DNA from: Herbaspirillum rhizosphaerae_A
Lineage (GTDB): Bacteria > Pseudomonadota > Gammaproteobacteria > Burkholderiales > Burkholderiaceae_D
DNA: 64,000 nt
Reading direction: 5' to 3'
Assembly: GCF_046025915.1 (NCBI RefSeq)
Contig: NZ_JAQQFR010000002.1
Location: forward strand, 248,001 to 312,000
The position numbers and the translations under genes were made by a program. A model generated the notes under the pieces. The model made no database searches and had not been told where the DNA came from. It saw only the letters and a program-made list of their open reading frames with translations. Each line of letters begins with the position of its first letter. The stretch's first letter is position 1. Positions 47,003 to 55,248 of the stretch are shown one piece after another.

Positions 47003-48739
47003 ATGAATAAGCATAACGCGCAAAATGCGCAGAATGTCCCTCCCGTCTTTTCAGCGTGGCTAAATCAGTTGTCTGATTCCAAGGTATGGCAGTCGTGGCC
47101 GATGCCAGCTGCGCCGCTCGATACGCAGTCGATCCAGTCAAAGCTGACCGAACTGGGCGCCACGCTTGATCCCGCCGACGTACTTCGCTTACAGCAGGAT
47201 TATGCTGATCAGTTTGCCGGGTTATGGCAGACGGTGATGAGCTCTAAAGTACCTTCCATTTCTGACCGGCGCATGTCCGCGCCGGCTTGGCAATCCAATC
47301 CGTTTTTCGCATTTCAGGCTGCAGCTTATCAACTCAACGCGCGCTTTCTGACGTCGTTGGTTGATGCTGTGCAGTCGACGGACAAGGTCAAACAGAAGCT
47401 TCGTTTTGCAGTGCAGCAAATGATCGATGCGCTGTCGCCGGCGAACTTCCTTGCGACCAATCCGGAGGCCCAGCAAAAGATCCTTGATACCAATGGCGAA
47501 AGTCTGACACGCGGGATTGCGCAGCTTTTTACCGATCTGCAAAAAGGCCGGGTCTCGCAAACGGATGAAACCGCGTTCGAAGTTGGCAAGGATGTGGCGA
47601 CGACTGAAGGTTCGGTGGTGTTTGAGAATGCGCTGTTTCAGCTCATCCAATACAAGCCTCTGACCAAAACGGTGCATGCGCGTCCGCTGTTGATCGTACC
47701 GCCTTGCATCAACAAGTTTTATATCCTTGATCTGCAACCGCAAAACTCGCTGGTACGATATGCGGTGGAGCAGGGCAACACCGTCTTTCTCGTTTCCTGG
47801 CGCAATGCGGATGCCACGCTGGAAACGACCACGTGGGATCAATACGTCGACGATGCCGTCGTGCGCGCGATTCATGTGGTTCAGGAAATTTCTGGACAAG
47901 ACCAGATCAATGCGCTGGGTTTCTGCGTTGGCGGCACTATCCTTTCTTGCGCGTTGGCAGTGCTTGCTGCGCGTGGAGAAGAGCCGGTCGCAAGTCTGAC
48001 TTTGCTGACGGCATTTCTCAATTTTCTGGATACCGGAGCGATCGACGTGTATATCGACGACGTCCAGATTCAGATGCGCGAACAAATGATAGGGAAGAGC
48101 GGACTGATGTCCGGGCGTGATTTCGCGACGGCCTTTTCCAGTCTCCGTCCCAACGATTTGCTCTGGAATTACGTCGAGTCGAATTACCTCAAAGGTGAGA
48201 CGCCGCAGGCCTTCGATCTGTTGTACTGGAATGCCGACAGCACCAATCTGCCCGGCCCGATGTTCTGCTACTACCTGCGCCACATGTATCTGGAAAACGC
48301 GCTCAAGGATCCGGGCAAGTTGACCATCGCCGGCGAGAAGATTGACCTCTACAAGCTCAACGTGCCATCGTTCATTTACGCATCGCGCGAAGATCATATT
48401 GTGCCGTGGGCCTCGGCTTACGCGTCGACGGCGATCCTGAATTCAAAAAAGCCCGCCAACAACCGTTTCGTGCTGGGTGCGTCCGGTCATATCGCCGGCG
48501 TAATCAATCCACCGTCAAAGAACAAGCGCAGCTACTGGACTAACGACAAGATCGGCGCCGATCCTGACGCATGGTTCGCCGGCGCCAAAGAACATCCGGG
48601 AAGTTGGTGGACGGAATGGTCGACCTTCCTCGCCAAGCATGCTGGCAAGCAAATTGCAGCACCGAAAAACGCAGGCAATGCGAAACACAAAGTGATTGAA
48701 CCGGCTCCAGGGAGGTACGTCAAAGTCAGATCAGAATGA
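47003..48739 (+). CDS. phaC: Poly(3-hydroxyalkanoate) synthase, class I
   Basis: Polymerises (R)-3-hydroxyacyl-CoA into PHA granules. 578 residues, the class I length. The lipase-like box GFCVGGT carries the nucleophile Cys308. The catalytic Asp sits in REDHIVPW and the His in ASGHIAG. The N-terminal ~190 residues are variable in the family. Followed by phaB (137 bp) and phaR; phaA is not in the window. Confidence 0.95.
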   Translation: MNKHNAQNAQNVPPVFSAWLNQLSDSKVWQSWPMPAAPLDTQSIQSKLTELGATLDPADVLRLQQDYADQFAGLWQTVMSSKVPSISDRRMSAPAWQSNPFFAFQAAAYQLNARFLTSLVDAVQSTDKVKQKLRFAVQQMIDALSPANFLATNPEAQQKILDTNGESLTRGIAQLFTDLQKGRVSQTDETAFEVGKDVATTEGSVVFENALFQLIQYKPLTKTVHARPLLIVPPCINKFYILDLQPQNSLVRYAVEQGNTVFLVSWRNADATLETTTWDQYVDDAVVRAIHVVQEISGQDQINALGFCVGGTILSCALAVLAARGEEPVASLTLLTAFLNFLDTGAIDVYIDDVQIQMREQMIGKSGLMSGRDFATAFSSLRPNDLLWNYVESNYLKGETPQAFDLLYWNADSTNLPGPMFCYYLRHMYLENALKDPGKLTIAGEKIDLYKLNVPSFIYASREDHIVPWASAYASTAILNSKKPANNRFVLGASGHIAGVINPPSKNKRSYWTNDKIGADPDAWFAGAKEHPGSWWTEWSTFLAKHAGKQIAAPKNAGNAKHKVIEPAPGRYVKVRSE

Positions 48740-48876
48740 AAGACCCTGAAAGTTCAACAATAAAGAGGATGCGGTTTCATAAAGACAGCTGCATGAGCGA
48801 AGCAAGAGAAAACGCGAAATAGCAGATGTCGTCATCCTCCGAAGTTATCCACCCGACACAAATTAGGAGGCAGGAC

Positions 48877-49617
48877 ATGGTTAAGCGAATTGCATATGTG
48901 ACAGGCGGCATGGGTGGTATCGGTAGCCCAATTTGTGCACGTCTGTGCAAAGACGGCTATACAGTGGTGGCCGGTTGCGGCCCCAACTCGACCCGCAAGG
49001 ACAAATGGCTGGCCTCCATGCGTGAACAAGGTTTTGACATCCACGCATCGGAAGGCAACGTCGCCGATTGGGAATCGACCAAAGCAGCTTTTGAAAAAGT
49101 CCGCGCCGAAATCGGTGAAGTCGACATTTTGGTCAACAACGCCGGCATCACGCGTGACGGCCAGTTTCGCAAGATGAGCAAGTCCGACTGGGACGCCGTC
49201 ATCGACACGAACCTGAACTCGCTCTTTAACGTGACCAAGCAGGTCATCGAAGGCATGGTCGATCGCGGTTGGGGTCGTATCATCAACATTTCTTCCGTCA
49301 ATGGGCAAAAGGGCCAGTTCGGTCAGACCAACTATTCGACGGCCAAAGCCGGTATTCATGGTTTTACCATGGCGTTGGCGCAGGAAGTCGCGACCAAGGG
49401 CGTGACGGTCAATACCGTGTCGCCAGGCTATGTCGGTACCGACATGGTGCGAGCCATCCGTCCTGAAGTTCTTGAAAAAATCGTGGCGGGCATTCCGGTC
49501 AAACGCCTGGCTGAGCCGGAAGAAATCGCTTCGATTGTTGCCTGGATTGCATCGCAGGAAGGTGGCTACGCCACCGGTTCTGATTTTTCGCTGAACGGCG
49601 GTTTGCACATGGGTTAA
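48877..49617 (+). CDS. phaB: Acetoacetyl-CoA reductase
   Basis: A 246-residue SDR that reduces acetoacetyl-CoA to (R)-3-hydroxybutyryl-CoA with NADPH, the monomer supply step for PhaC. N-terminal GGMGGIGSPIC, catalytic Ser-Tyr-Lys with YSTAKAG, and a FabG-like C-terminus. The ATG at 48877 has an AGGAGG site. It could be confused with FabG, but the phaC neighbour decides. Confidence 0.92.
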   Translation: MVKRIAYVTGGMGGIGSPICARLCKDGYTVVAGCGPNSTRKDKWLASMREQGFDIHASEGNVADWESTKAAFEKVRAEIGEVDILVNNAGITRDGQFRKMSKSDWDAVIDTNLNSLFNVTKQVIEGMVDRGWGRIINISSVNGQKGQFGQTNYSTAKAGIHGFTMALAQEVATKGVTVNTVSPGYVGTDMVRAIRPEVLEKIVAGIPVKRLAEPEEIASIVAWIASQEGGYATGSDFSLNGGLHMG

Positions 49618-49665
49618 GTTTGTCCGGACGGCGGGTCGCCTGATTCGCTGTTCTTGTTGGGGACA

Positions 49666-49807
49666 AAACCTGTCCACGATCTGTAGCGAGAGGTCATGAG
49701 CCGGCGGTGGTCGGAGCGCAGGAACCGGAATGTACTTGAGTACATGAGGATTCCGAGCACCTCCCGGCATCGGCTCATGGCCTCGCAGTAAGATCGTGGG
49801 CAGGTTT
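49666..49807. repeat. 142-bp interrupted palindrome between phaB and phaR
   Basis: Outer arms of 17 bp match as inverted repeats with one mismatch (AAACCTGTCCACGATCT versus AGATCGTGGGCAGGTTT). Inner segments GCGAG/CTCGC and CATGAGCCG/CGGCTCATG pair, and the centre is TGTAC-TTGA-GTACA. Transcribed, it would form a long stem-loop. It has no T run, so it is not a classical terminator. Possibly a repetitive extragenic element or an RNA structure; identity unknown. Confidence 0.75.
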
Positions 49808-49809
49808 AA

Positions 49810-49852
49810 GGGAAACTGCGTACTTCGTACTTGTATGCATACGTGGTTTCCC
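49810..49852. repeat. Second inverted repeat upstream of phaR
   Basis: GGGAAAC (49810-49816) and GTTTCCC (49846-49852) are perfect inverted arms with additional CGTA/TACG pairing inside. It directly follows the 142-bp palindrome and precedes the phaR -10 element. Confidence 0.5.
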
Positions 49853-49861
49853 GCCTATAAT
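49831..49861 (+). promoter_or_regulatory. Putative phaR promoter
   Basis: A perfect TATAAT (49856-49861) lies 75 bp ahead of phaR; the best upstream hexamer is TTGTAT with a long 19-bp spacer. It overlaps the second inverted repeat, which could be an operator, for example for PhaR itself. Confidence 0.4.
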
Positions 49862-49936
49862 GCGATACGCCGACGGGTCGACATCAATACAATAATACGA
49901 TCCCGTTTAATAGCTGAAAACAGACTGGAATTTCAG

Positions 49937-50494
49937 ATGACAAGTGCAAAAAACTCTGCAGAGCGTTTAATTAAAAAATACCCTAATCGCCGCCTGTACG
50001 ATACTCAAACAAGTTCTTACATTACCTTGACCGACGTGAAGCAATTGGTTCTCGACAACGAAGAATTCGCGGTCGTTGATGCCAAGAACGGGGACGATCT
50101 GACGCGCAGCATCTTGCTGCAAATCATACTGGAAGAGGAGTCGCACGGTGCGCCGATGTTCTCCAGCGCCGCGCTGTCCCAGATCATTCGTTACTATGGC
50201 CATGCCATGCAAGGGATGATGGGATCGTATCTGGAGAAGAATATCCAGGCTTTTATCGACATTCAGAACAAGTTGGCGGAAAACTCCAAGGGTTTTTATG
50301 AAGGCAAGCCTTTCAGCCCTGAAATGTGGACCCAGTTCATGAATGTGCAGGGCCCGATGATGCAAGGGATGATGAGCAACTACATCGAACAGAGCAAGAG
50401 CCTGTTCATCCAGATGCAGGAGCAAATGCAAAGCCAGACTAAAAACATGTTTGGCACATTCCCCTTTGTCCCGACTGATCCGGGCAAGAAGTAG
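49937..50494 (+). CDS. phaR: Polyhydroxyalkanoate synthesis repressor PhaR
   Basis: A 185-residue DNA- and PHA-binding repressor of phasin genes and of itself. The PhaR N-terminal domain is visible as LIKKYPNRRLYDTQTSSYIT. The C-terminal half is Met/Gln-rich (MMQGMMSNYIEQSKSLFIQM), typical of the granule-associated region. ATG 49937 chosen; the frame is open upstream to 49796 without conservation. Confidence 0.93.
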   Translation: MTSAKNSAERLIKKYPNRRLYDTQTSSYITLTDVKQLVLDNEEFAVVDAKNGDDLTRSILLQIILEEESHGAPMFSSAALSQIIRYYGHAMQGMMGSYLEKNIQAFIDIQNKLAENSKGFYEGKPFSPEMWTQFMNVQGPMMQGMMSNYIEQSKSLFIQMQEQMQSQTKNMFGTFPFVPTDPGKK

Positions 50495-50592
50495 ACATTC
50501 TGTCAAGGTGGACGGGCCGTTTTACGGCCGGTCTGCCTATCCAAGGGTACAATAGCGGCTTCGTCTGAATCCAGCTTTTACGCCCGTCTATC

Positions 50593-51969
50593 ATGTCCAA
50601 TGTTTCTTCCGTCGTACCCCCGGTTGCCCCCAAGGTCGGCTTCGTTTCGCTCGGCTGCCCCAAAGCCCTCGTGGACTCCGAACAAATCCTGACGCAATTG
50701 CGTGCCGAAGGCTACGATACCGCCAAGTCCTATGATGGCGCGGATCTGGTCATCGTCAATACCTGTGGCTTTATCGATGCCGCAGTTCAGGAGTCTCTCG
50801 ACGCCATCGGCGAAGCATTGAGCGAAAACGGCAGGGTCATCGTGACCGGTTGCCTGGGCGCCAAGAAGGATGGCCATGGCGATGATCTGATCCAGAAGAT
50901 TCACCCTAAGGTGCTGGAAGTCACCGGCCCTCATGCCGTCGGTGAAGTCATGCAGGCGGTACACAAGCATCTGCCCAAGCCGCATGCTCCTTTCATCGAT
51001 CTGGTTCCGGCCCAAGGCGTCAAGCTGACGCCGAAGCATTTTGCCTATCTCAAGATTTCCGAAGGCTGCAATCATCGCTGCAGTTTCTGCATCATCCCGT
51101 CCATGCGCGGCGATCTGGTGTCGCGTCCGATTGCTGACATCATGCTGGAAGCTGAAAACCTGTTCAAAGCAGGCGTGAAGGAATTGCTCGTCATTTCCCA
51201 AGACACCAGCGCTTATGGCGTCGATGTGAAGTTCCGCATGGGTTTCTGGAACGGCAAGCCGGTCAAGACGCACATGACGCAGCTGGTCGAGGCACTCGGC
51301 GAACTGGCGCGCCAATATGGCGCATGGGTTCGCTTGCACTACGTTTATCCCTATCCGCACGTTGACCAGATCATTCCGTTCATGGCTCAAGGTCATGTGT
51401 TGCCTTATCTTGATGTCCCTCTGCAGCACGCGCATCCCGATGTGCTCAAGCGCATGAAGCGCCCGGCCAGCGGCGAAAAGAATATCGAGCGCATCCAGGC
51501 CTGGCGCAAGATGTGCCCGGATCTGACGATTCGCTCGACCTTCATCGCCGGTTTCCCTGGTGAAACGGAAGAGGAATTCGAGTATCTGCTCGATTTCCTG
51601 AAAGAAGCGGAAATCGATCGTCTTGGTTGCTTTGCCTATTCTCCAGTAGAGGGCGCAACGGCTAATTTGCTCGATAATCCGGTGCCGGAAGAAGTACGCG
51701 AAGAACGCCGCGGGCGTGTCATGCAATTGCAGGAAGAAATTTCCAAGAAGCGCCTGCAAGCCAAGGTCGGAAAGACTTTGCGCGTGCTGATCGATGAAGT
51801 TGACCGCAATGGCGGCGTTGGCCGTTCTTATGCCGATGCGCCGGAAATCGATGGCGTTGTGTACGTCAAGCCGCCCTTCGAGCCGCACAAGAAGCTGGTC
51901 GTCGGCGAGTTTGTCGACGTGGTAGTGACCGCTGCCGATGCGCACGATTTGTGGGCGGCGGCGCAATGA
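50593..51969 (+). CDS. rimO: Ribosomal protein S12 methylthiotransferase RimO
   Basis: A 458-residue radical-SAM enzyme that methylthiolates Asp88 of ribosomal protein S12. N-terminal MTTase domain (GFVSLGCPKALVDSE), the radical-SAM triad CNHRCSFC, and a C-terminal TRAM domain. S12 specificity versus tRNA MiaB follows from the GCPKALVDSE motif. A TACAAT element about 40 bp upstream could be its -10. Its stop overlaps the next gene (ATGA). Confidence 0.95.
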   Translation: MSNVSSVVPPVAPKVGFVSLGCPKALVDSEQILTQLRAEGYDTAKSYDGADLVIVNTCGFIDAAVQESLDAIGEALSENGRVIVTGCLGAKKDGHGDDLIQKIHPKVLEVTGPHAVGEVMQAVHKHLPKPHAPFIDLVPAQGVKLTPKHFAYLKISEGCNHRCSFCIIPSMRGDLVSRPIADIMLEAENLFKAGVKELLVISQDTSAYGVDVKFRMGFWNGKPVKTHMTQLVEALGELARQYGAWVRLHYVYPYPHVDQIIPFMAQGHVLPYLDVPLQHAHPDVLKRMKRPASGEKNIERIQAWRKMCPDLTIRSTFIAGFPGETEEEFEYLLDFLKEAEIDRLGCFAYSPVEGATANLLDNPVPEEVREERRGRVMQLQEEISKKRLQAKVGKTLRVLIDEVDRNGGVGRSYADAPEIDGVVYVKPPFEPHKKLVVGEFVDVVVTAADAHDLWAAAQ

Positions 51970-52388
51970 AGGTTGGTGTGCTGAAGTTATTGTTGCCGTT
52001 GGTGTTACTGATTTCCACCGCATCGTCCGATGCGCAACAGTCGGGCGGCGCAACCATGGCGGTCGTGCCTGGAAGCTTGGAGGATATCGTCCGCAAGCCG
52101 ATCGTGCTGCGCGGTACCCTGGGTGACGACAAGATTCAACTCAGCCTGCGTCCCAAGGTGGATGAGGATGGACTGGAAGGGCAGTACTTCATCTTTGGAC
52201 AGGGATCACAGATCCTGTTGGCCGGCGAAGTCGATCAGAACGATTTGATGATGGAAGAATCCCATAACGGCAAAGACGTTTCGGGCCAATGGGAAGGTAA
52301 TTTCAAGAATGGTGTCTTGAGCGGAACCTGGTCAACACTGGATGGATCGGTTACCAAACCGTTTTCCCTGAAGACCGGCGTGCAATAA
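51966..52388 (+). CDS. Small exported protein translationally coupled to rimO
   Basis: A 140-residue protein starting with an ATG that overlaps the rimO stop by 4 bp. The N-terminus (KVGVLKLLLPLVLLISTASS) is a signal peptide, cleaved near residue 20-23. The mature part has no cysteine or recognisable motif; a beta-rich pattern with repeated Gly (GQWEGNFKNGVLSGTWS) is visible. Function unknown. Confidence 0.72.
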   Translation: MKVGVLKLLLPLVLLISTASSDAQQSGGATMAVVPGSLEDIVRKPIVLRGTLGDDKIQLSLRPKVDEDGLEGQYFIFGQGSQILLAGEVDQNDLMMEESHNGKDVSGQWEGNFKNGVLSGTWSTLDGSVTKPFSLKTGVQ

Positions 52389-52465
52389 ATCTTGTACGAT
52401 CCCTGTTCGATCTCAAGAAATTAAAAACAGTCAAAAAAAGCAACCCGAGGCAACTGAGGTAATTC

Positions 52466-53638
52466 GTGGCAGAAAAACTCTCTCCGCAGACAGCGCTGGT
52501 GCACAGCGCTTACGTTCCCCCCGAAAATTTTGGCGCACTGCCGGTCGGTATCCATCATGCATCGACCGTACTTTTTCCGAATGTCGCCGCAATGCGCGCG
52601 CGTAACTGGAAAGAGAAAAGCGGCTACACCTACGGCCTGCATGGCACGCCAACGACATTCACGCTGGAAGCGCGATTGGCTGAGATCGAAGGTGGTCGCC
52701 ACTGCCGGATTGCACCGAGCGGCCTCGCGGCAATCTCACTGGTGAATTTTGCACTCCTTAAAACCGGCGATGACGTTCTGCTGCCGGATAACGTCTATGG
52801 TCCCAACAAGGATCAGGCGATGTGGCTGGAACGCGACTTCGGCGTGACGGCGCGTTTTTACGATCCACTCATCGGCGCCGGCATTACTGATCTGATTCAA
52901 GACAATACTCGTTTGATCTGGACGGAAGCACCAGGCTCAGTATCCATGGAGGTTTCCGACGTGCCTGCGATTTGCAAGGCCGCGCATGCCAAGGGGGTGC
53001 CGGTAGCGTTGGACAATACCTGGTCGGCCGGTCTGGCATTCCCAGCCTTTGAGCACGGTGTGGATATCGTGATGCAAGCACTGACCAAGTATCAGTCGGG
53101 CGGCTCCGACGTGCTCATGGGAGCGGTCATCACGAATGATGACGATATTAATCACAAGATCGAGCTGGCGCACATGCGGATCGGTTTTGGCGTCGGTATG
53201 GATGACGTCTATATGGTCTTGCGCAGTCTCTCCTCGATGCGCCTACGCTTCGATGCTCATGATGCCGCCGCGCGCCGTATCGCAAGCTGGCTTAAACAGC
53301 GTCCTGAAATTAGCAAGGTCTTGCATCCCGCGTTGCCGGATTGTCCGGGCCACGATATCTGGTTGCGAGATTTCTCTGGAGCGGGGGGCTTATTTTCTGT
53401 GACGTTCGACCCGCGCTTCAGCGAAGAGCAGATTGACCGTTTCGTCGATGGCCTGCGCCTGTTCAAGATCGGCTTCAGCTGGGGTGGCGCGCATAGCTTA
53501 TGTGTTCCGTATCGCATGCAGACCATGCGCAAAACCTGGGCAGAGCAGGGGGGACTGGTTCGTTTTAATGTTGGTCTGGAAACCGTCGAAGATCTGATTG
53601 CAGATATCGAGCAAAGCCTGAATAAGATGGCTGCGTAG
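52466..53638 (+). CDS. metC: Cystathionine beta-lyase
   Basis: A Cys/Met-metabolism PLP enzyme of 390 residues cleaving cystathionine to homocysteine. It starts with GTG at 52466 behind TGAGGT. PLP-binding lysine in ALTKYQSGGSDV, and an HGTPTT substrate motif near residue 50. Other members of the fold (cystathionine gamma-lyase or synthase) are possible but MetC is the best fit. Confidence 0.9.
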   Translation: MAEKLSPQTALVHSAYVPPENFGALPVGIHHASTVLFPNVAAMRARNWKEKSGYTYGLHGTPTTFTLEARLAEIEGGRHCRIAPSGLAAISLVNFALLKTGDDVLLPDNVYGPNKDQAMWLERDFGVTARFYDPLIGAGITDLIQDNTRLIWTEAPGSVSMEVSDVPAICKAAHAKGVPVALDNTWSAGLAFPAFEHGVDIVMQALTKYQSGGSDVLMGAVITNDDDINHKIELAHMRIGFGVGMDDVYMVLRSLSSMRLRFDAHDAAARRIASWLKQRPEISKVLHPALPDCPGHDIWLRDFSGAGGLFSVTFDPRFSEEQIDRFVDGLRLFKIGFSWGGAHSLCVPYRMQTMRKTWAEQGGLVRFNVGLETVEDLIADIEQSLNKMAA

Positions 53639-54150
53639 TCATCTGAAGTTGCCGGTGCGAGCGCGATTGGTTGAAAAGTCGGCAATTTGTAGCTTTACCG
53701 AAAGCTGCGAAGCCTCAGGAATCCGTAATAAATTGTAAAATTCGGATATTCTTCGCGCGTTTCTTGTTACAAGCCTGTTACATGGAGTGTTATTCGCGGT
53801 TCTTGTAGTCGCTTGCGGACAACAAAGTAGGAAAACGCGCCGATTTTTAAATGTAAAAAATATTAGTATAAATTCAATTTTTACTCTAATTTCTTTGCGG
53901 AAATTTTTTTTGCGGTCACGGTGCCGATCAAGCTAAGAGCTAATGCCAGCATAGGCTTTGGAAAAAATTCTTGATTTTATGAAAATTTTTGCAGTGTTTT
54001 TGTAGGACAAAGTCCTACTTGTCACGTAGGTCGTTACCGACGAAAAATACCGACAATCACTAATTTCCCGCCTTTCCCCGCCCCCTCAGAATCAGCCTTA
54101 CCGGTAAGAAAAAGTAACCGGTTGTAAATTGATTTTGAGCGGGGGTGCAA
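53639..54150 (+). promoter_or_regulatory. Upstream regulatory region of flhDC
   Basis: A 512-bp region without a gene, unusually AT-rich in its middle (53820-54000) compared with the genes around it. Long leaders with many regulatory inputs are typical of flhDC. It holds a GTAGGAC-AAA-GTCCTAC palindrome and possible TATAAA-like elements around 53870; no promoter can be fixed by eye. Confidence 0.55.
54002..54018. promoter_or_regulatory. GTAGGAC-AAA-GTCCTAC inverted repeat upstream of flhD
   Basis: A perfect 7-bp inverted repeat with a 3-base centre, 132 bp ahead of the flhD start. TAGGA/TCCTA half-sites recall binding sites of NarL/FixJ/RcsB-type response regulators, which control flhDC in other bacteria; this is inference. 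It could also act as a hairpin in a long leader. Confidence 0.4.
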
Positions 54151-54468
54151 ATGAATACCAATGACATGATGGCGGAAATTCGGGATGCAAATCTGAGTTA
54201 TTTGATGTTGGCTCAGCAAATGATTCGTTCTGACAAGGCTACAGCCATATTCCGTCTTGGTATCAGCGATGAAATCGCCGATATGATCCAAGGCTTGAGT
54301 AATGCTCAAATCCTCAAGCTCGCGGGCACCAACATGATGTTGACCCGCTTTCGTTTCGACGACGGCGCGATCCTCGGTATGCTGACCAACTACAACAAAG
54401 ATAAAGGGCTGGCGCAATCTCACGCCGCCATTCTCATGGCTTGTCAGCCAGTCGAACAAATTTCCTGA
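54151..54468 (+). CDS. flhD: Flagellar transcriptional activator FlhD
   Basis: 105 residues. With FlhC it forms the FlhD4C2 activator of class II flagellar promoters. MNTNDMMAEIRDANLSYLML and the helical AIFRLGISDEIADMIQ match FlhD; the length is typical. The ATG at 54151 is preceded by GCGGGGG. A GTG two codons earlier is also in frame. Confidence 0.93.
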   Translation: MNTNDMMAEIRDANLSYLMLAQQMIRSDKATAIFRLGISDEIADMIQGLSNAQILKLAGTNMMLTRFRFDDGAILGMLTNYNKDKGLAQSHAAILMACQPVEQIS

Positions 54469-54597
54469 CGCAATTCGCATTCTTCGTGGTATGTTGGGGT
54501 TGTGTGGTCAACCCGGGAGAGTGGCTCGGCGTTGATTGTTCGAAGTCGAGTTAGTAGGTTGATCAGGTTGTAGTGAAAAAAATATCGGGGGTTGTTC

Positions 54598-55185
54598 ATG
54601 GCTAAGAAGAGCGTGATAACAGAGGCGCAAGAGATTCAATTGGCGATTGAGCTGATCAATCTTGGTGCGCGTCTTCAATTGCTGGAGTCTGAAACCTCCT
54701 TGTCGCGTGAGCGTCTCCTCAAACTCTACAAAGAGTTGAAGGGTGTATCGCCGCCAAAGGGGATGCTGCCTTTTTCGACGGACTGGTTCATCACCTGGCA
54801 GCCGAACATTCATTCCTCGTTGTTCATCAATATTCATAAGTACCTTGTCGGGTACGCCAAGATTTCCGGTATCGAAGCAGTCATGAAGGCCTATAAGCTC
54901 TATCTTGAGCAGGCTGGTCAAGTTGCTGAAGGCGATGAATCCGTGTTGTCGCTGACACGTGCCTGGACACTGGTGCGCTTTTTTGAAAGCAAGATGCTGA
55001 CGACAACGCCTTGCAGCAAATGCGGCGGTCATTTCGTTGTGCATCGTCTGGATTTGCATCAGGATTATCTGTGCGGGCTGTGCCATATGCCTTCGCGTGC
55101 AGGCAAGACAAAGAAGGCCAAGGACGCGATTGCGATTGCTGCTCCGATGGTTGAAGCACTGCCGATGGTGGCTGCGCTCGCCTGA
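54598..55185 (+). CDS. flhC: Flagellar transcriptional activator FlhC
   Basis: 195 residues; DNA-contacting partner of FlhD. The zinc-binding cluster C-x2-C ... C-x2-C is seen as CSKCGGHFVVH followed by YLCGLCHMP. ATG 54598 chosen; a TTG two codons upstream is not needed. The 129-bp gap to flhD is larger than usual, but the same operon is expected. The downstream methyltransferase begins 63 bp later. Confidence 0.94.
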   Translation: MAKKSVITEAQEIQLAIELINLGARLQLLESETSLSRERLLKLYKELKGVSPPKGMLPFSTDWFITWQPNIHSSLFINIHKYLVGYAKISGIEAVMKAYKLYLEQAGQVAEGDESVLSLTRAWTLVRFFESKMLTTTPCSKCGGHFVVHRLDLHQDYLCGLCHMPSRAGKTKKAKDAIAIAAPMVEALPMVAALA

Positions 55186-55248
55186 GTCTGAATTCCGGTT
55201 TTATCGTCGTAAAATAGTCGGCTTTAATGTGAGGGCTTGGAGGCCGAT

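Larger units (their letters stand above)
49618..49936. other. Intergenic region between phaB and phaR
   Basis: 319 bp without a gene. Contains a large interrupted palindrome (49666-49807), a second inverted repeat (49810-49852) and a putative phaR -10 element. Confidence 0.7.

Noticed and set aside
47002..47004. Start of the small membrane protein at 47004
   Set aside because: It would overlap the phaC start codon on the other strand, and the conserved-looking N-terminus begins at the ATG at 46944.
53639..54150. Small gene upstream of flhD
   Set aside because: No open frame of useful length with a ribosome site; the AT-rich tract looks regulatory.
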